The notes below the pieces were generated by a model that searched no databases, had not been told where the DNA came from, and was given only the letters and a program-made list of their open reading frames with translations. A program made the position numbers and the translations under genes. This document shows positions 1-11,777 of a stretch of 64,000 bases of DNA, one piece after another. Each line of letters starts with the position of its first letter. The stretch's first letter is position 1. This DNA comes from Rutpela maculata (lineage: Eukaryota > Arthropoda > Insecta > Coleoptera > Cerambycidae), in NCBI GenBank assembly GCA_936432065.2, contig OW386285.2, positions 370,203,249-370,267,248 of the forward strand, read 5' to 3'.

Positions 1-887
1 AAGGAACTGGATAATTTCAAAGACTACCTAAACAGCTTACATCATAAGATCAAATTTACCATGGAAATAGAAACAAAGAACCAACTTCCATTTTTGGACG
101 TCCTCGTGTTCAAGAAGGATAATGGAGGATTAGGACACAAGGTATACATAAAACCGACGCACACCGACAGATACCTGCACGCCAATTCTCACCACCACCC
201 AGCACAAAACAGGCCGTCGTTAACACACTAGTACATAGAGCAAAGCAAATTTGCAAGTCAGAACATCTGCAAGAAGAATATCGGACCTTAAAAACATCAC
301 TACAGAAAAAAAATTGATACAAACCGAAGAACATAGACAACGCAATAAAGAGACAAGATACAACCAGAACAGAAGAAGAAAAAGAAGAAAATAAATACTC
401 GGCAACAGCTTACCTACCGTATATACAAGGATGTACGGACAGAATCGGAAGAGTTTTGGAGAAAAAGAACGTCAAAGCAATATATAATGCAAAACAGAAG
501 GTGGCACAACATTTTCCCAAATACCAAGGTCCAGAAGAACTAGAAACACCAGGAGTATATAGCATCCCGTGTTCCTGCGGACAAGTTTACATCGGAGAGA
601 CCAAACGACGTATAAACACCAGACTCAGAGAGCACATTAGAAATACAAAGAAGGGAAATTCTACAAAACCAGCAGTTGCCGAACATTCAGAAGAAACCGG
701 CCATTTGATAAAATTCGACAAAATAAAGAAATTAGCCAACACCAAGAATTATTCGCCAAGAAGATACAGAGAAGCCATTGAAATAAATAAACCTCCGAAT
801 AACTATAACCGTGACAACGGACTACAACTACCAATAACGTGGAAGTCAATGTTCCGAACGAGCAATGATCCGCAACACGCCTCCTGA
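1..887 (+). pseudogene. Penelope-like retroelement, RT tail plus GIY-YIG endonuclease
   Basis: The 3' part of a Penelope-like element ORF that runs off the left edge. Bases 1-206 encode the end of the reverse transcriptase/thumb region (NQLPFLDVLVFK, then IKPTHTDRYLHANSHHHP). A one-base loss near 206 shifts the frame; translation resumes as QAVVNTLVHRAKQIC. A second shift and an in-frame TGA at 315-317 follow. From about 318 to the TGA at 885-887 the frame is open and holds a GIY-YIG nuclease domain: GVYSIPCSCGQVYIGET, then RRINTRLREH and AEH...GH. The GIY-YIG domain nicks target DNA for retrotransposition in this family. The gene is dead because of the frame breaks, but the endonuclease domain is well preserved. 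The family call is firm; the subfamily is not resolved. Confidence 0.9.
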
Positions 888-1329
888 TAACCTGTATAAA
901 TAGAGGAGCTCAGTCCAGCAGAGCTCACTTCGCTTCAGAAGAAGACCACGACAAGATGGTCGAAACGTCAAGCACTCAACCAAGTCTACGCGGAAGAAGA
1001 CCCGGAAACCAGCAGCCAGATTGGGAATATTAACACTACCCTGCACTTTTTTATTGAGTCTATTAATGTATGCTAGAACGGAACTTAATATGAATACTCT
1101 TAATAATTATCATTCTCATAACACGAAATAAAACGACAATAGAAATACCATACATAGATTGACAAAATATGAACAAAATCCGAAATACCTATAAGAGCAT
1201 ATAATCACCTACCTGCCAAATACAAAAACATGCAGATAAAATATTTTAAGTTTGAACTTAAAAAAATATTAGTAAGTAATTTATAAATGAATATTACAAA
1301 GTCTATGATTGTTCAAGGGGTAATATGTA
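888..1329. other. Penelope 3' trailer and unassigned AT-rich sequence
   Basis: Bases 888 to about 1040 continue the Penelope element as a purine-rich 3' trailer (AAGATGGTCGAAACGTC lies in it). The rest, to the MITE at 1330, is AT-rich with no recognisable gene or terminal repeat. Confidence 0.5.
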
Positions 1330-1515
1330 CTGTCGTGAGCAAAATTAAATAGGACAAGTCTTATAACGTACTTTTGCTAAAATCTAGTTGTGTACATTTA
1401 ACTTTAATTTTTGTGACATTGTCAGTTAGTTGTCATAATTCATTGGAAGTGTGCAAATAGAGAGAGATTTACATTAGAAAAAAATAGTTGTCCTATTTAA
1501 TTTTGCTCACGACAG
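1330..1515. mobile_element. Mariner-type MITE, family CTGTCG (copy 1)
   Basis: A 186-bp element with terminal inverted repeats of about 28 bp that start CTGTCGTGAGCAAAATTAAA, flanked by TA on both sides (1328-1329 and 1516-1517). It has no coding capacity. TA duplication and short inverted ends are typical of Tc1/mariner non-autonomous elements. A second copy in the opposite orientation lies at 26041-26224, and the same ends delimit a 1.26-kb composite at 39564-40827. Confidence 0.85.
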
Positions 1516-1622
1516 TACCAAAAACGGCAAATTGTTCATAATTTGACACTTCCGGAAATAACCTCAACTTTGAAATTTTAAATGGAACACTTTGTATATT
1601 TTTACATTTTTGGATTCCTCAG

Positions 1623-1826
1623 CAGTGTTACCACATTTGGTAGATTTTTATTTCTTTTTAGTAGAATTTTAAGGATTTTTGTAAAGTTTGGTAGGTAAAA
1701 TTTGCTTGCAGATTTCTGATAATTATTATCAGAAATCTACCAGCAAATTTTACCTACCAAACTTTAAAAAAAACCCTTAAAATTCTACTAAAAAGAAATA
1801 AAAATCTACCAAATGTGGTAACGCTG
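1623..1826. mobile_element. Palindromic hAT MITE with perfect 8-bp target duplication
   Basis: A 204-bp, almost perfectly self-complementary element (arms about 100 bp, centre near 1725). The ends are CAGTGTTACCACA and, read inward on the other strand, CAGCGTTACCACA. It is flanked by the identical 8-bp direct repeat TTCCTCAG (1615-1622 and 1827-1834). CAG-type ends with an 8-bp duplication are diagnostic of the hAT superfamily. The element is non-coding and would fold into one long hairpin. Confidence 0.9.
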
Positions 1827-2060
1827 TTCCTCAGACGATTTTAAGTACTACTGCGTAGTTTGTTTTAAAAATTTTTTGAGACTCCTTGATTTTTTAGGGC
1901 TATTTTTTACATCTAGAGTACAGTGAATGCACTCAAATCAATCAAATGGACCCAAACAATAAGAGAAAAATATCACCCGGTATAAGTGTGCTCCACGCTT
2001 TTAAATTGTATTACCTAATAATTATTTTTAACTTTTTAGTGCGCTACTCATAAAAGAGTA

Positions 2061-2127
2061 TTTTTAACCCCCGACCCAAAAAGTTTGACGCGTATGTTTG
2101 TATGTCTGTGTGTCTGTCTGTCGGTCG

Positions 2128-2161
<34 letters not shown>

Positions 2162-2600
2162 GGCTTCATATCTCTTCAACGGGTGATCTGATTTTGATGC
2201 ACTTTTTTTTTATTTGAAAGAGTATTTTGTCGAGAAGGTTTTTGCCATATTAGATTTTGATGTTTGGTCGCCATCTTGATTACAAGCTTTTATTTAACTT
2301 GCCTTGTTCTTGTGGGTCAAATCTTCCAACTGAATTTTAAAATAGTTATCCCCAACCGATTGAGCTGAAATTTTGCATACACGTTTAGTTTCGATGACAA
2401 TGCATGTGACGTCATTTCAAATTCAATATGGCGAATTCCCAAAGATAGCGGACCAGTTATTTTTTATGCATCGCCATGATATGGGTATCAAATGAGAAGA
2501 ATACAAAAATAAAGTGACGTCACACTAAATTCAATATGGCGGACGCCCCAAGATGGCGGACAAAATTTTTTAGTTTTAACACTATAATTTGATCATATAG
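2061..2600. repeat. Interspersed repeat 'AACCCCCGACCC', copy 1
   Basis: Starts TTTTTAACCCCCGACCCAAAA, passes through a CTGT microsatellite, then GGCTTCATATCTCTTCAACG and several 'ATATGGCG' segments. A second copy (2752-2990) and a stub (3095-3120) share the same head. It is non-coding, and no terminal repeats were found that would assign a class. Confidence 0.6.
2096..2162. repeat. (CTGT)n microsatellite
   Basis: About 60 bp of CTGT units with GTGT and CGGT interruptions, inside copy 1 of the AACCCCCGACCC repeat. The same microsatellite sits at the same place in copy 2 (about 2811-2832), so it belongs to the repeat. Confidence 0.9.
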
Positions 2601-2751
2601 TGTATTCGCTCGTACGTTGCATTCTAAGAAATGGTGAAGGAATCGGTTTAAACTATAAGTTTTATATCGGATAGGAACGACGCAATGAATATACACTTCT
2701 CCAAGAAATTAACGCACCACCAAAAAATAACCAAAAGTTTGAAGTTAGTTA

Positions 2752-2990
2752 ATTTTTAACCCCCGACCCGAAAAGGTGTTATAAGTCTGACGCGTATTTT
2801 TGTATGTTTATCTGTCTGTCTGTCTGTCTGTGGCTTCATATCGATTTTGATGCACTTTTTTTTCTTTGAAAGAGTATTTTTTCGAGAAGGTTTTAGGCCA
2901 TATTAGATTTTGATATTTGGTCGCCATCTTGAATTCCCCATGTTGAACTTCTCTAGAAATTGTCCGTTTGAAGTAAAATTGAAAAAGTGC
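2752..2990. repeat. AACCCCCGACCC repeat, copy 2
   Basis: Same head, CTGT tract and GGCTTCATATC segment as copy 1, with an internal deletion. A third head (TTTTTTAACCCCCGACCC) starts at about 3095 and soon diverges. The three copies in the same orientation within 1.1 kb suggest local duplication or a preferred target. Confidence 0.6.
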
Positions 2991-3354
2991 AGACAATTAT
3001 AGTAGCCCAATATGATTTCGGCCTCATTTTTATTCGGTCATATGAAACTGGTACGATTAGATACATTGTTCGGGAGTTTTTAAAAATTTTCAATTTTTTA
3101 ACCCCCGACCCAAAAAGACTGCTCTTTTGAATATAACTATTTAATAGTTCGTCTTTACAGCAGCCCCCGATATATTCATGCGTATAAGAAAGCAAATCTC
3201 GAGGACATAAAGAAAATGTAAGCTGGATTTAAATAAATCATAAGAGTTCGTATATGGATACAAAATTATTTCATAATTTTTAAAATTGTGTTAATTTATT
3301 TTTTTTTTTTTTAAATTAGTTATTTAGTCGATATTTTTGTGTCGGGATTTTTTT

Positions 3355-4321
3355 AAAGGACAAGGGTAGATAAGCTATATAATTTTCGCCCACTAATTTC
3401 ATAAAAAAGAAAAGTTCTCCTTAAAGTCATTAAGCGTTATTTATTTATAGTTGAACATATGATTTTTATGTTTCTATATGTTTTACATTTGAAAAACAAC
3501 AGTTGGTCATAGTAATATCATTTCAAAGTGGTCATGTTTGCAGTTTTTTAGTAATTTTTTACCTTTTTCCGAATTTTTAATGTATGTTTCAGTTAGATGC
3601 GCTCGATGAAACAAGATAAACTATACCTCATTTCATTGCTAAGCATTTAAGCTTTTAAATAATGGTTAATGGTTAACGTTGCGTGCGAATTTAAACGTGT
3701 CAGCGCAGCGCTCAAAACCACATATTGTGGTATGTATTGAATAAGAATATGTTTATCCACGACCATCGTATAATCATTGCATTCTACATTTAACAATTGT
3801 CAAATAATGATAGTCATTATTCCAACCAAACGTATAATGGGCATAATCTGATTATAACACATATTTAACCAACCAGGAACTAGTTGTTTTCATTCTAACG
3901 CACCTTTGACCAATCAGGAACTAGCAATTTTCATAAGGAAACGGCGAATCCATTTTTCCATGTTTTCGTGCATATTTTCGTGTTTGACTTTTAACACGTC
4001 AACGTTTTACTGTAAATGAACTTTATTTTTTCAGTTTTAAACGATTAAAACAGTTAAAATATGCGATAGTCATGGATAAATTATAGTATTCAGTTCGCGT
4101 ATAATGGCTATTACACACTCAGATGATTTACGACACGCCTTCGTCTCGTGCCGTAAACATCACCCCCGCGAGTAATAGCCATCATTATACGCTCACTGAA
4201 TAATCTACCATTCCAAAGAACAGTTTTTTATTACTCGTCAAGACATATACTACTCGCAAAATATAATGACATACAACATGGCCGATGGGCGGAAAAAGGC
4301 CCTTATCTACCCTTGTCCTTT
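3355..4321. mobile_element. Inverted-repeat DNA element, 967 bp
   Basis: The ends AAAGGACAAGGGTAGATAAG (3355-3374) and its exact complement (4302-4321) enclose 967 bp. The inner part has a second inverted motif around 'TATAATGGCTATTAC' / 'GTAATAGCCATCATTATA' (about 4100-4190). It is non-coding. The flanks are T/A-rich, so the target duplication cannot be read with certainty and the superfamily stays open. Confidence 0.7.
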
Positions 4322-6150
4322 GTAATTTAATTTTATTTTAGATTTTTTTAAACTATAACTTATTTTATCTACAATCAACATATAAAGTAGGCTTTTCTGC
4401 TCACATTTCGATAACGCAAAGTTGACGTTTGTCGAGGAACTGTGAATAATGTCTTTTTGTCGCTCGCCTCCCATGGCAATGTACTTTTATGCTCGCTCGA
4501 GTGTACCTGTCCTTACACAAGTTTGGTCGGAACTTTGACAATGCCTTTTTATGAAATAATATTGCCCCAAAACTGAGAGTTGATGTGAGAGTAACAATTA
4601 ATTACCTAATTTATTTATACGAAGAATACGAACTTTATAATAATTAATAAAACTTAAATGAATCGGCAGCGATTGTGTTTTGTTCGTCTGTTTAATTTGA
4701 TTACATATGTAAGACATACTCATAAAATGTTGATGAATCGCCGTTTTCGACAAAAATTCAGCTTAATTATTCCCTTTATTTTGATGTTTTCAAACGATTG
4801 TGAATAAAATCTTTTGTGTTATTCGAGCGCAAAATGTCATAGTCGCGATAATGAAGAACTTTGCGCTCTTAATACACAAATAGCTATCCTGTCTCTGTCG
4901 CAGAAAATTTGAGTTTATGGCGGAGTCGTCGGTGATACGCCTATGATGAGTCCCTATCACCTCCGTCATCATACAAGGTCAATGGTAACATATTATTGTA
5001 TTGTCATCAGAATTGCATAAGTTTACAAAGTTTCAAATCGATACAGCGATTAGAAGTGGGTGGAAGTGAGTTGTAAGATTTGCTTACAATGTTACAGGTC
5101 AAGTTGATAGGAGCTTGTCAAAAAAAAATGTTTTAAATAAAGCCACAGATGATCTCTTTATAATATACTTATTTGCAGATACCTTGCATATTTCGACATT
5201 CGAAATATAACTGTGAAATTAAAGGACTACCTGAAAATTAATTTAGAATAGAAATATTTTGATTGTAATAACAACAAAATAAAAAAAAATCAAGAAATAT
5301 GTACATAAATATCGATCAGAAGCTTCTAAATGAACAGCACATTTCCATTACCAATAAACCTTTGTTAAACATCGTTCTACTTCTGTTCTTTAGCACCTAA
5401 ATCAGTTGAACTTTTAGAAAAGGCGCCTTTCATCTTGGATAAGAAAGATTTATTCGCATTTGATGAGTTCTCTCACGTTTTTTACAAAAAAAAAAAACGG
5501 CAGTGTGCGCCACTGCATCAATTCTTTTGTAAAAACATTTCATTGTGAAAAATCGTCGTTTCATTTCTGCAGCAGAGTTGTAGGACTTTTTTTACCAACA
5601 TTTTTTTATATATAGATAAGTTCCATAATGCAACCCTCTTTACCGATATCCTGATTATCCATTATGTCGTATATGCCGAATCATTCTCCCACATAATGCC
5701 TGGTGTGCAAAAATTTCAAGGGTTAAAGGATTCATTAATTACAAAGAATGGCATTATTCTTTTCCTTTTTATATTATAACACGTCTATGGTAATTAAAAT
5801 TAACTGGCTTAAACGTCAGACTGAGGATTATAAAAAGTGTAGATAGTAAATCTCAAATCAATACGAATACCTACGTTTTATCAGTTTTTAGTAACGAACT
5901 ATCAAATTGAAAATTTGTTCCTAACAGTTCAATCAACGAAAATAAGCTATAAATAGGAAAAAACATATTGCAACGGTTTGTGGTTGAATGTACTGAGCGA
6001 GGTTAATGTTATCTTTGTTTTTAAAATGTACCATGTGTATACGTTGTGGAATATCTCGAAAAATATCGTAAGTACAAGAAATTTCAATCTTAACAATCTA
6101 AGTTAGAGCTTATTCACTTCTGTGAGATGAAAATTGACAGAGTTAAAACC
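4322..6150. other. Unassigned AT-rich DNA
   Basis: No gene, RNA or transposon end recognised. Short open frames here (for example 4790-4972) show no conserved motif. Confidence 0.5.
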
Positions 6151-6931
6151 AAAAAACTGCTGCCCAAGGAATCACTACTTCCACATCCACATTTTCAATC
6201 CAAGTCTCTCACAACCAAAAAATTTTGTACCTATGTGGAAATAATTATTTATGGAACTTTGATAATATAATATTTGAAATCGCCTGCCCCAAAAACTCAT
6301 AAAACGTTATGCCACATCGGCAGTAGGGGCAGTGGAAGGGGGATGGATGGAGCAAAAAAAAAATTACACTACATCACAATTTTATTTTTTTCACTCCCCT
6401 TTAATAGTGGGGTGGGAGTGGTAATGGGGGTGGCTAATGCCGAAAATTTTTTGGGACCTTAGCGCTTCTCTTATATATCGGGTGCCACAGGCTAGTGGCT
6501 CCTCCCTATATTCCTTTATTTTTTAAATTATCCATTTGAAATTTGGCATAAACTACCATACCTGTAAAAATGGATTTATGGACATAAAAATGATATGAGA
6601 CCATTTCTGGTTTTGCCGGAAATGACACCGCAACTTTCGATTTTTAAATAGAACACCCTGTATATTTTTACATATTTGAATTCAAGACAGCATTCTGAGT
6701 ATACCATGAGATTTTTGAGAATTCTTGTGTCGATGTTCAGTTTTTTAAGCATTTTAAGACATTCGTCTAGAGTGCTTTGGAATACCAAAATTTGTTCTAC
6801 GGCAGGTAAGGTCCAAGAGAAAAATTTAATTTTTCGTTTAATTTCATTAATAACTATTTACGAAGCCTTCAAAATTGAACAAATCACTTTTTTATCGAAA
6901 ACTTTTTTTTCAAATGGAGAGGTGGTGGCTC

Positions 6932-7739
6932 CCAGATAGCACAAGACATCTTTCAGACGTCCATATTAAGTCTTATTCCTTTTAAAGATGTCTTTCCTTA
7001 GACGTCTTTAAGATGTCTGATTTCTACCTCTTAAAGATGTTTTAAAGACGTCATAATTACGATGTCAATGTTAGTATTGCCCAATAAAAGCAAAGAAATG
7101 TTAACAAAACTATTTTTTCAATTTTACAATGTTTTTGTTTATATTTGGCAGATATTTCTGTAAAAAGTGTAGTGTATTTTGTTTGTGTATTTGTAGTAAT
7201 TTGTCATCAATAATTTAATTTTAATCTTTTTAAATAATTTATTAATGACATTATTAGATATAAATGAAAGATTAATGATAACATAATAAATAACAGCCGG
7301 ATTGTCCAGCAAAATCTAGTCGTTGCATATGCTAACTATAGTCTTTAAGAAAACAAATTATAACCGCTTAGTGGCTGCGGAGTTAGAGAGTTCACTTACG
7401 AATCAATAGGTCTCCGGTTCGATCCCTACTGATTCCACTTCTTTTGTTTTTTTTTTTTTTCGTTGAAATAATTGCGAAAAAGTTTTAGTTGGTTTTTATA
7501 AAGGTAACAGTTGCTTATAAAACCGAATATGCAAATGTATTTTTTTTCAATTTTAGGTATGTTTTAGACCAACAATGGACCTCGAAAAGACGTCTGTAAG
7601 ACGTCTGGATTTTTAACATAAGACCTAAATAAGACGTTTGTAAGACGTCTGTAAGGCGTAAATGGACGTCTGTAAGACGTAGTGAAAGTCTAAGGAAGGC
7701 GTCTTTAAGACATCTTAAAGACATCTCTGTGCTATCTGG
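6932..7739. mobile_element. Element B1 with ACGT-core subterminal array
   Basis: 808 bp with ends CCAGATAGCACA and its complement, nested in the left arm of the foldback at 6474-8523. The uninterrupted right arm shows the pre-insertion sequence and gives GCTC on both sides, a 4-bp duplication (a 2-bp CT reading is also possible). Both subterminal regions carry many copies of AGACGTCTTT / AAGACATCTT. The centre contains a tRNA-like stretch (7361-7438). A diverged relative, B2, lies at 20654-21423. No protein is encoded. Confidence 0.8.
7361..7438 (+). ncRNA. tRNA-like Pol III promoter segment in element B1
   Basis: Contains TTAGTGGCTGCGGAGTTAGA (box A-like) and a near-consensus box B, GGTTCGATCCC (7426-7436), followed by a T-rich tract at 7441-7460. 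The cloverleaf is degenerate, so this is a tRNA-derived (SINE-like) promoter and not a working tRNA gene. Sequence upstream of it is shared with element B2. Confidence 0.55.
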
Positions 7740-8875
7740 GCTCATACTGTTCAATAAATTATAGATTTTTTCTGAAGTTATTGATATCCATTTCAAATCT
7801 ATGCTATTTGTTTTTCTATTTTATTGAATTTATTTAAAAATAAAAAATCACTTTCAATATAATTTTTCTTGAATTTTAACGTAGTTGCCTTTGCAAAAAT
7901 CATATTTATAATAATGAAATGTAAATAACTACCTTTTTGTGAATAATAGCCTTTTGGTTCTCTCTTTTGTTTCTGAATAAGTATAAGTACTAGTATAGTG
8001 CAAACTATAAGGATCAATAAAAATTATTTTGAGAGTGATTTTTTCTTAAATAAATTCAATGAAATGGATATCAATAAATTCAGAAAAAAATCTATAATTT
8101 ATTGAACACTATGAGCCACCACCTTCCCATTTGAAAAAAAAAAGTGATTTGTTCAATTTTGGAGGCTTCGTAAATAGTTATTAGTGAAATTAAAAGAAAA
8201 ATTATATTTTTCCTTGGACTTTACCTGCCGTAGAACAAATTTTGGTATTCGAAAACACTCTGGACAAATGTCTTAAAATGCTTTAAAAAATTGAACATCG
8301 ACTCATAAATCCGCGAAAGTCTCATGGTATACTCAGAATGTTGTCTTGAATCCAAATATGTAAAAATATACAGGGTGTTCCATTTCGAAATCGAAAGTTG
8401 GGGTCATTTCCGGGTAAATCGGAAATGATCTCATACCGTTTCTCGCCCCAAATTTCAAATGGATAAGTTAAAAAAAACAAAGGAAAAATAGGGGGGAGCC
8501 ACTAGCCTGTTGCACCCGGTATATTAAGTACTAATTTTATGGACTTTTAATAGCTTGATTTACTTATCCCCATTTACCCTAAATTACCCCCCAACCCTTC
8601 AACGAAATAAGATCAAAACATAATCTAGTTTCAGATCTCGTTAAAATACATACGTGTGCCAAATTTCAAGTCAATATCTTAAACGGTTCCAGAGTAATCG
8701 TGCGCACAAAAAAAGTTACAGATCGATAGACAGATTGACAGACAGATCGATAGACAGAATTTTTTTTCTCAAACTTAAAATTTCGACGTTTCATGACATT
8801 CTAAGCCTGTCTGAAAAATTAAAATTTCCAATTTTTTTTTTGTGTTACTATTTTTCCACTGGATGTGGAAATAAT

Positions 8876-9420
8876 TAAATATAGCAACTATGCCTAAAAT
8901 TTAAGTTGCAAAAAGTATTCTATAGAATGTTCAAAAATATATAAAAACTTTCAAAAATCTAATAATGTTTAGATCTAGGTATTTTCTAAAATTTTACTTG
9001 TGAAAATTAATTTAGTTAATTTCCCGAAAAAAATATTGCACGTGAATGTGCACGTATTTGTGTGAGTTGTAATGTAGAAATAAATTCGCTTGAGCGATTT
9101 ACTGACTCAATTTTATGCATCAGCCGCTTTTATACTAGTTTAATGTGCAATAGTTTACTGCCAGTTATCTGGTTTAAAACAGTTAATGAACGCAATTAGA
9201 TCTGGCGGCTATACAAGCTTTAAAAATCATGTTCTCTCACTAAAAACGAGTAGACGTGACAATCGGACATGGCCGTCTACAAATACCTTTTTGATTCTCA
9301 TTTTACTCTAATACGATACAATTCACTTTTACCTGGTGCTACTGATATTAAGTACTATAAAGTCGATATCTTCTTACATTAGCAATTTTATGGTCAAAAT
9401 ATTCAACCTTTGCTCCATAT
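8876..9420. other. Unassigned AT-rich DNA
   Basis: No gene or repeat end recognised. Confidence 0.5.
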
Positions 9421-9680
9421 CATGGGCAGGGGGGAGACATGCCCCCCCCCCCCCCAAGCCATCTTCCATGAGCCAAAAAATAAAGAAACAGTACAAAGCA
9501 GTATCTAAATTATCCCTTGAAATAAATATTTTGTAATTAATGCCAATATTATCTAATAGAGGAATCTACATACACATCCGTTTTCAACCATTTTCTGAAA
9601 AATTTTCCTCATCCTCTGGGGAGGCCGGTTCTATTGGTCCCCCCCCAGATGAATTTTCTGGCTGCGCCGCTGCTCCATAT
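9421..9680. repeat. GC-rich repeat remnants with C tracts
   Basis: Two C/G homopolymer tracts (about 9440-9455 and 9640-9648) in the context 'GGCTGCGCCGCTG', a common kind of degenerate transposon end in insects. No complete element can be delimited. Confidence 0.4.
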
Positions 9681-9789
9681 TAGTAAAATTTAAACAGATT
9701 TTATGCAATGGAGATGAATTGAAGATGCTTGTTCGAAATGTAGGCAGTTAATTTGGGTACTTGGAATTTAATAGGTAAGGTAACAGAAG

Positions 9790-10330
9790 GACAGTTGATT
9801 TTATTAATAAGTTGATATAAGAATATTATTGTATACATTCCCCAAGTCGATTACACATATCAAAATTTATTCAAGAATAACTCCTGAGATGTACTCCTTA
9901 TCGGATAGTTATCTTCCAAAATAAATGTTGCAGATTTGAAGAAACGTCTCTGTGTTAAACAAAGTTCCTACTGTTACGCAGAATAAAACCTAGGCTCCTG
10001 CTACACAATCCTCAATATGTCTACAGGAAGTTAATTTTGAATCAAAGATAACACCTAAATTCTCTTAGAACTCAGGTCATCCCAAGTCACAATTGTTCAA
10101 ACTGTAATTCAAAGTAATAGGGTCTAACTTAAGTGAGACAGACATTACATTATATTTGGTAACTTTTAAAGGGAGATGGTTATAAAAACACCAGTTATTA
10201 AGCAATTTTAGATTATGCAGGAGTCTCAAGCAGTCCTATTCAGATTTAATGCGGATATAATTTGAGGAAGTGCCCATAGAAGATTATAAAAATATTATTT
10301 AACACAGAAAAAATCTTGTAATGTAATGAT
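9790..10330 (-). pseudogene. Decayed non-LTR retrotransposon, C-terminal RT region
   Basis: Read on the minus strand, fragments in shifting frames give LGVIFDSKLTSCRHIEDCVA and LGFILRNSRNF, the conserved thumb/connection region after the RT catalytic core in jockey/CR1-like LINEs. Upstream pieces resemble the 'LPLKVTKYNVMS' segment that precedes it. Many stops and shifts are present, so it is an old fossil. The clade is not resolved. Confidence 0.65.
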
Positions 10331-10491
10331 ATTGTCTACTAACAGAAATTTCAATAATAAACAATTGTTAGGTTCCAGGTGACCCCCTCTATAAGCGCCT
10401 TAAAATTTTCCATCGGTATACCAAACACCCTGTATAATAATAAATTAAAATTTCAAAAATATTTGCAGAATTGCTTAAAATTGTTATGATT

Positions 10492-11777
10492 ACACAGGTC
10501 AACATTTGATCTAAGAACAATCACCAGACTTTACCAGAGTATACATAGGTTTTTTGGGTCGCTGGTTTTTTGGGTCGCGGTTGGTTAAGCTTCGTCACGT
10601 CAGGTTCTTGGTCATTTGAAGGTCAAACTGCGAAAAAGTGTTGTAAAAAATTTGAAAAAATGTATGCTTATGTTTCTGAGGTCGTTAAATTCAAATCCGC
10701 TATTATTTTTACCCTTCAAGAACATCAGAACATCTAGAGGTTATTTCAAGGCATTTTGAGATCATTTTGAGGTCAAATTGAGAAAAAGCGACTAAAAAGT
10801 CTGGAAAAATACTTACATGGGTTTCTTAGGTCACTGACCTCGAATCCGTGGTTGGCTGGACTCTATCACATCGGATTCAAGGTCATTTGAAGGTCAAACT
10901 GAGAAAAAGTGGTGTAAAAAAATTTGATGTTTGATTTGAAAATGTTTTTGGGATCACTGAGTTCAATTTTGTCGTTATTTCATTTCAAAATTTGTTTTTA
11001 ATCATAATTTTTTAATTTGACCTCATATGACCGCGAAATGAGTTTGAAATAACCTCTAGGGTATCCTTCAATGTCAAAATGACAACTTATTCGAACTGAG
11101 CGACCCTAAAAACATACAAAAACTTTTCCTCAGTTTGACCTTCTAATTACCTTGAATCCGATGTGATAGAGTCAAGCCAACCACGGATTCGAGGTCAGCG
11201 ACCCAAAAAACTCATGTAAGTATTTTTCCAGATTTTTTTAGCCGCTTTTTATCAATTTGACCTCAAAATGCCTTGAAATGACCTCTAGATGTTCTTGAAG
11301 GGTACAACTAACAGCGGATTTGAATTCAGCGACCTCAGAAACACAAGCATACATTTTTTCAAATTTTTTACACAACTTTTTCTCAGTTTGACCTTCAACT
11401 AACCTTGAATCCGATGTGATAGAGTCCAGCCAACCACGGTTTCGAAAACCCATGTAAGCATTTTTCCAGATTTTTTAGTAGCTTTTTCTCAATTTGACCT
11501 CAAAATGATCTCAAAATGCCTTGAAATAACCTCCAGATGTTCTGATGTTCTTGAAGGGTAAAAATAACAGCGGATTTGAATTTAGCGACCTCAGAAACAT
11601 AAGCATACATTTTTTTAAATTTTTTACAACACTTTTTCTCAGTTTGACCTTCAAATGACCAAGAACCTGACGTGATGAAGCTTAACCAACCTCGGATTCG
11701 GAATCAGCGACCCAAAAAACCTATGTATACCCTGGTAAAGTCTGGTGATTGTTCTTAGATCAAATGTTGACATGTGT
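10492..11777. mobile_element. Foldback element C, 1.29 kb, repeat-built arms
   Basis: The outer ends (ACACAGGTCAACATTTGATC and its near-complement at 11758-11777) enclose two arms of about 600 bp. Each arm is built from diverged direct repeats such as GGTCATTTGAAGGTCAAACT, CACATCGGATTC and TTGAGGTCAAATTGAG. The centre lies near 11060. Non-coding; the open frame on the minus strand at 11238-11453 lies wholly in arm repeats. The target duplication is not clear. Confidence 0.8.

Larger units (their letters stand above)
6474..8523. mobile_element. Foldback element inserted in repeat A
   Basis: Long inverted arms start TATATCGGGTGCCACAGGCT on the left and, complemented, TATACCGGGTGCAACAGGCT on the right. 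They are flanked by TTA on both sides (6471-6473, 8524-8526). The arms (6474-6931 continuing at 7740-7860, and about 8030-8523) match over some 500 bp with scattered differences; a 170-bp loop lies between. The left arm is interrupted by the element at 6932-7739. The element is non-coding. The 3-bp TTA duplication would fit PIF/Harbinger, but a TA reading is also possible. Confidence 0.8.
6151..8875. repeat. Repeat family A, copy a (split by a foldback)
   Basis: The left part (6151-6473) starts AAAAAACTGCTGCCCAAGGA and contains CTACTTCCACATCCA. The right part (8527-8875) holds the segment ending CCACTGGATGTGGAAATAAT. Between them lies the foldback at 6474-8523. Comparison with the uninterrupted reverse-strand copy at 52783-53396 shows the two parts join. 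Both ends carry a TTCCACATCCA-type motif. A third, shortened copy is at 23517-23900. Non-coding, class unknown. Confidence 0.75.

Noticed and set aside
7361..7438. Possible true tRNA gene
   Set aside because: Boxes A and B are present but arm pairing is poor, and it sits inside a transposon family.
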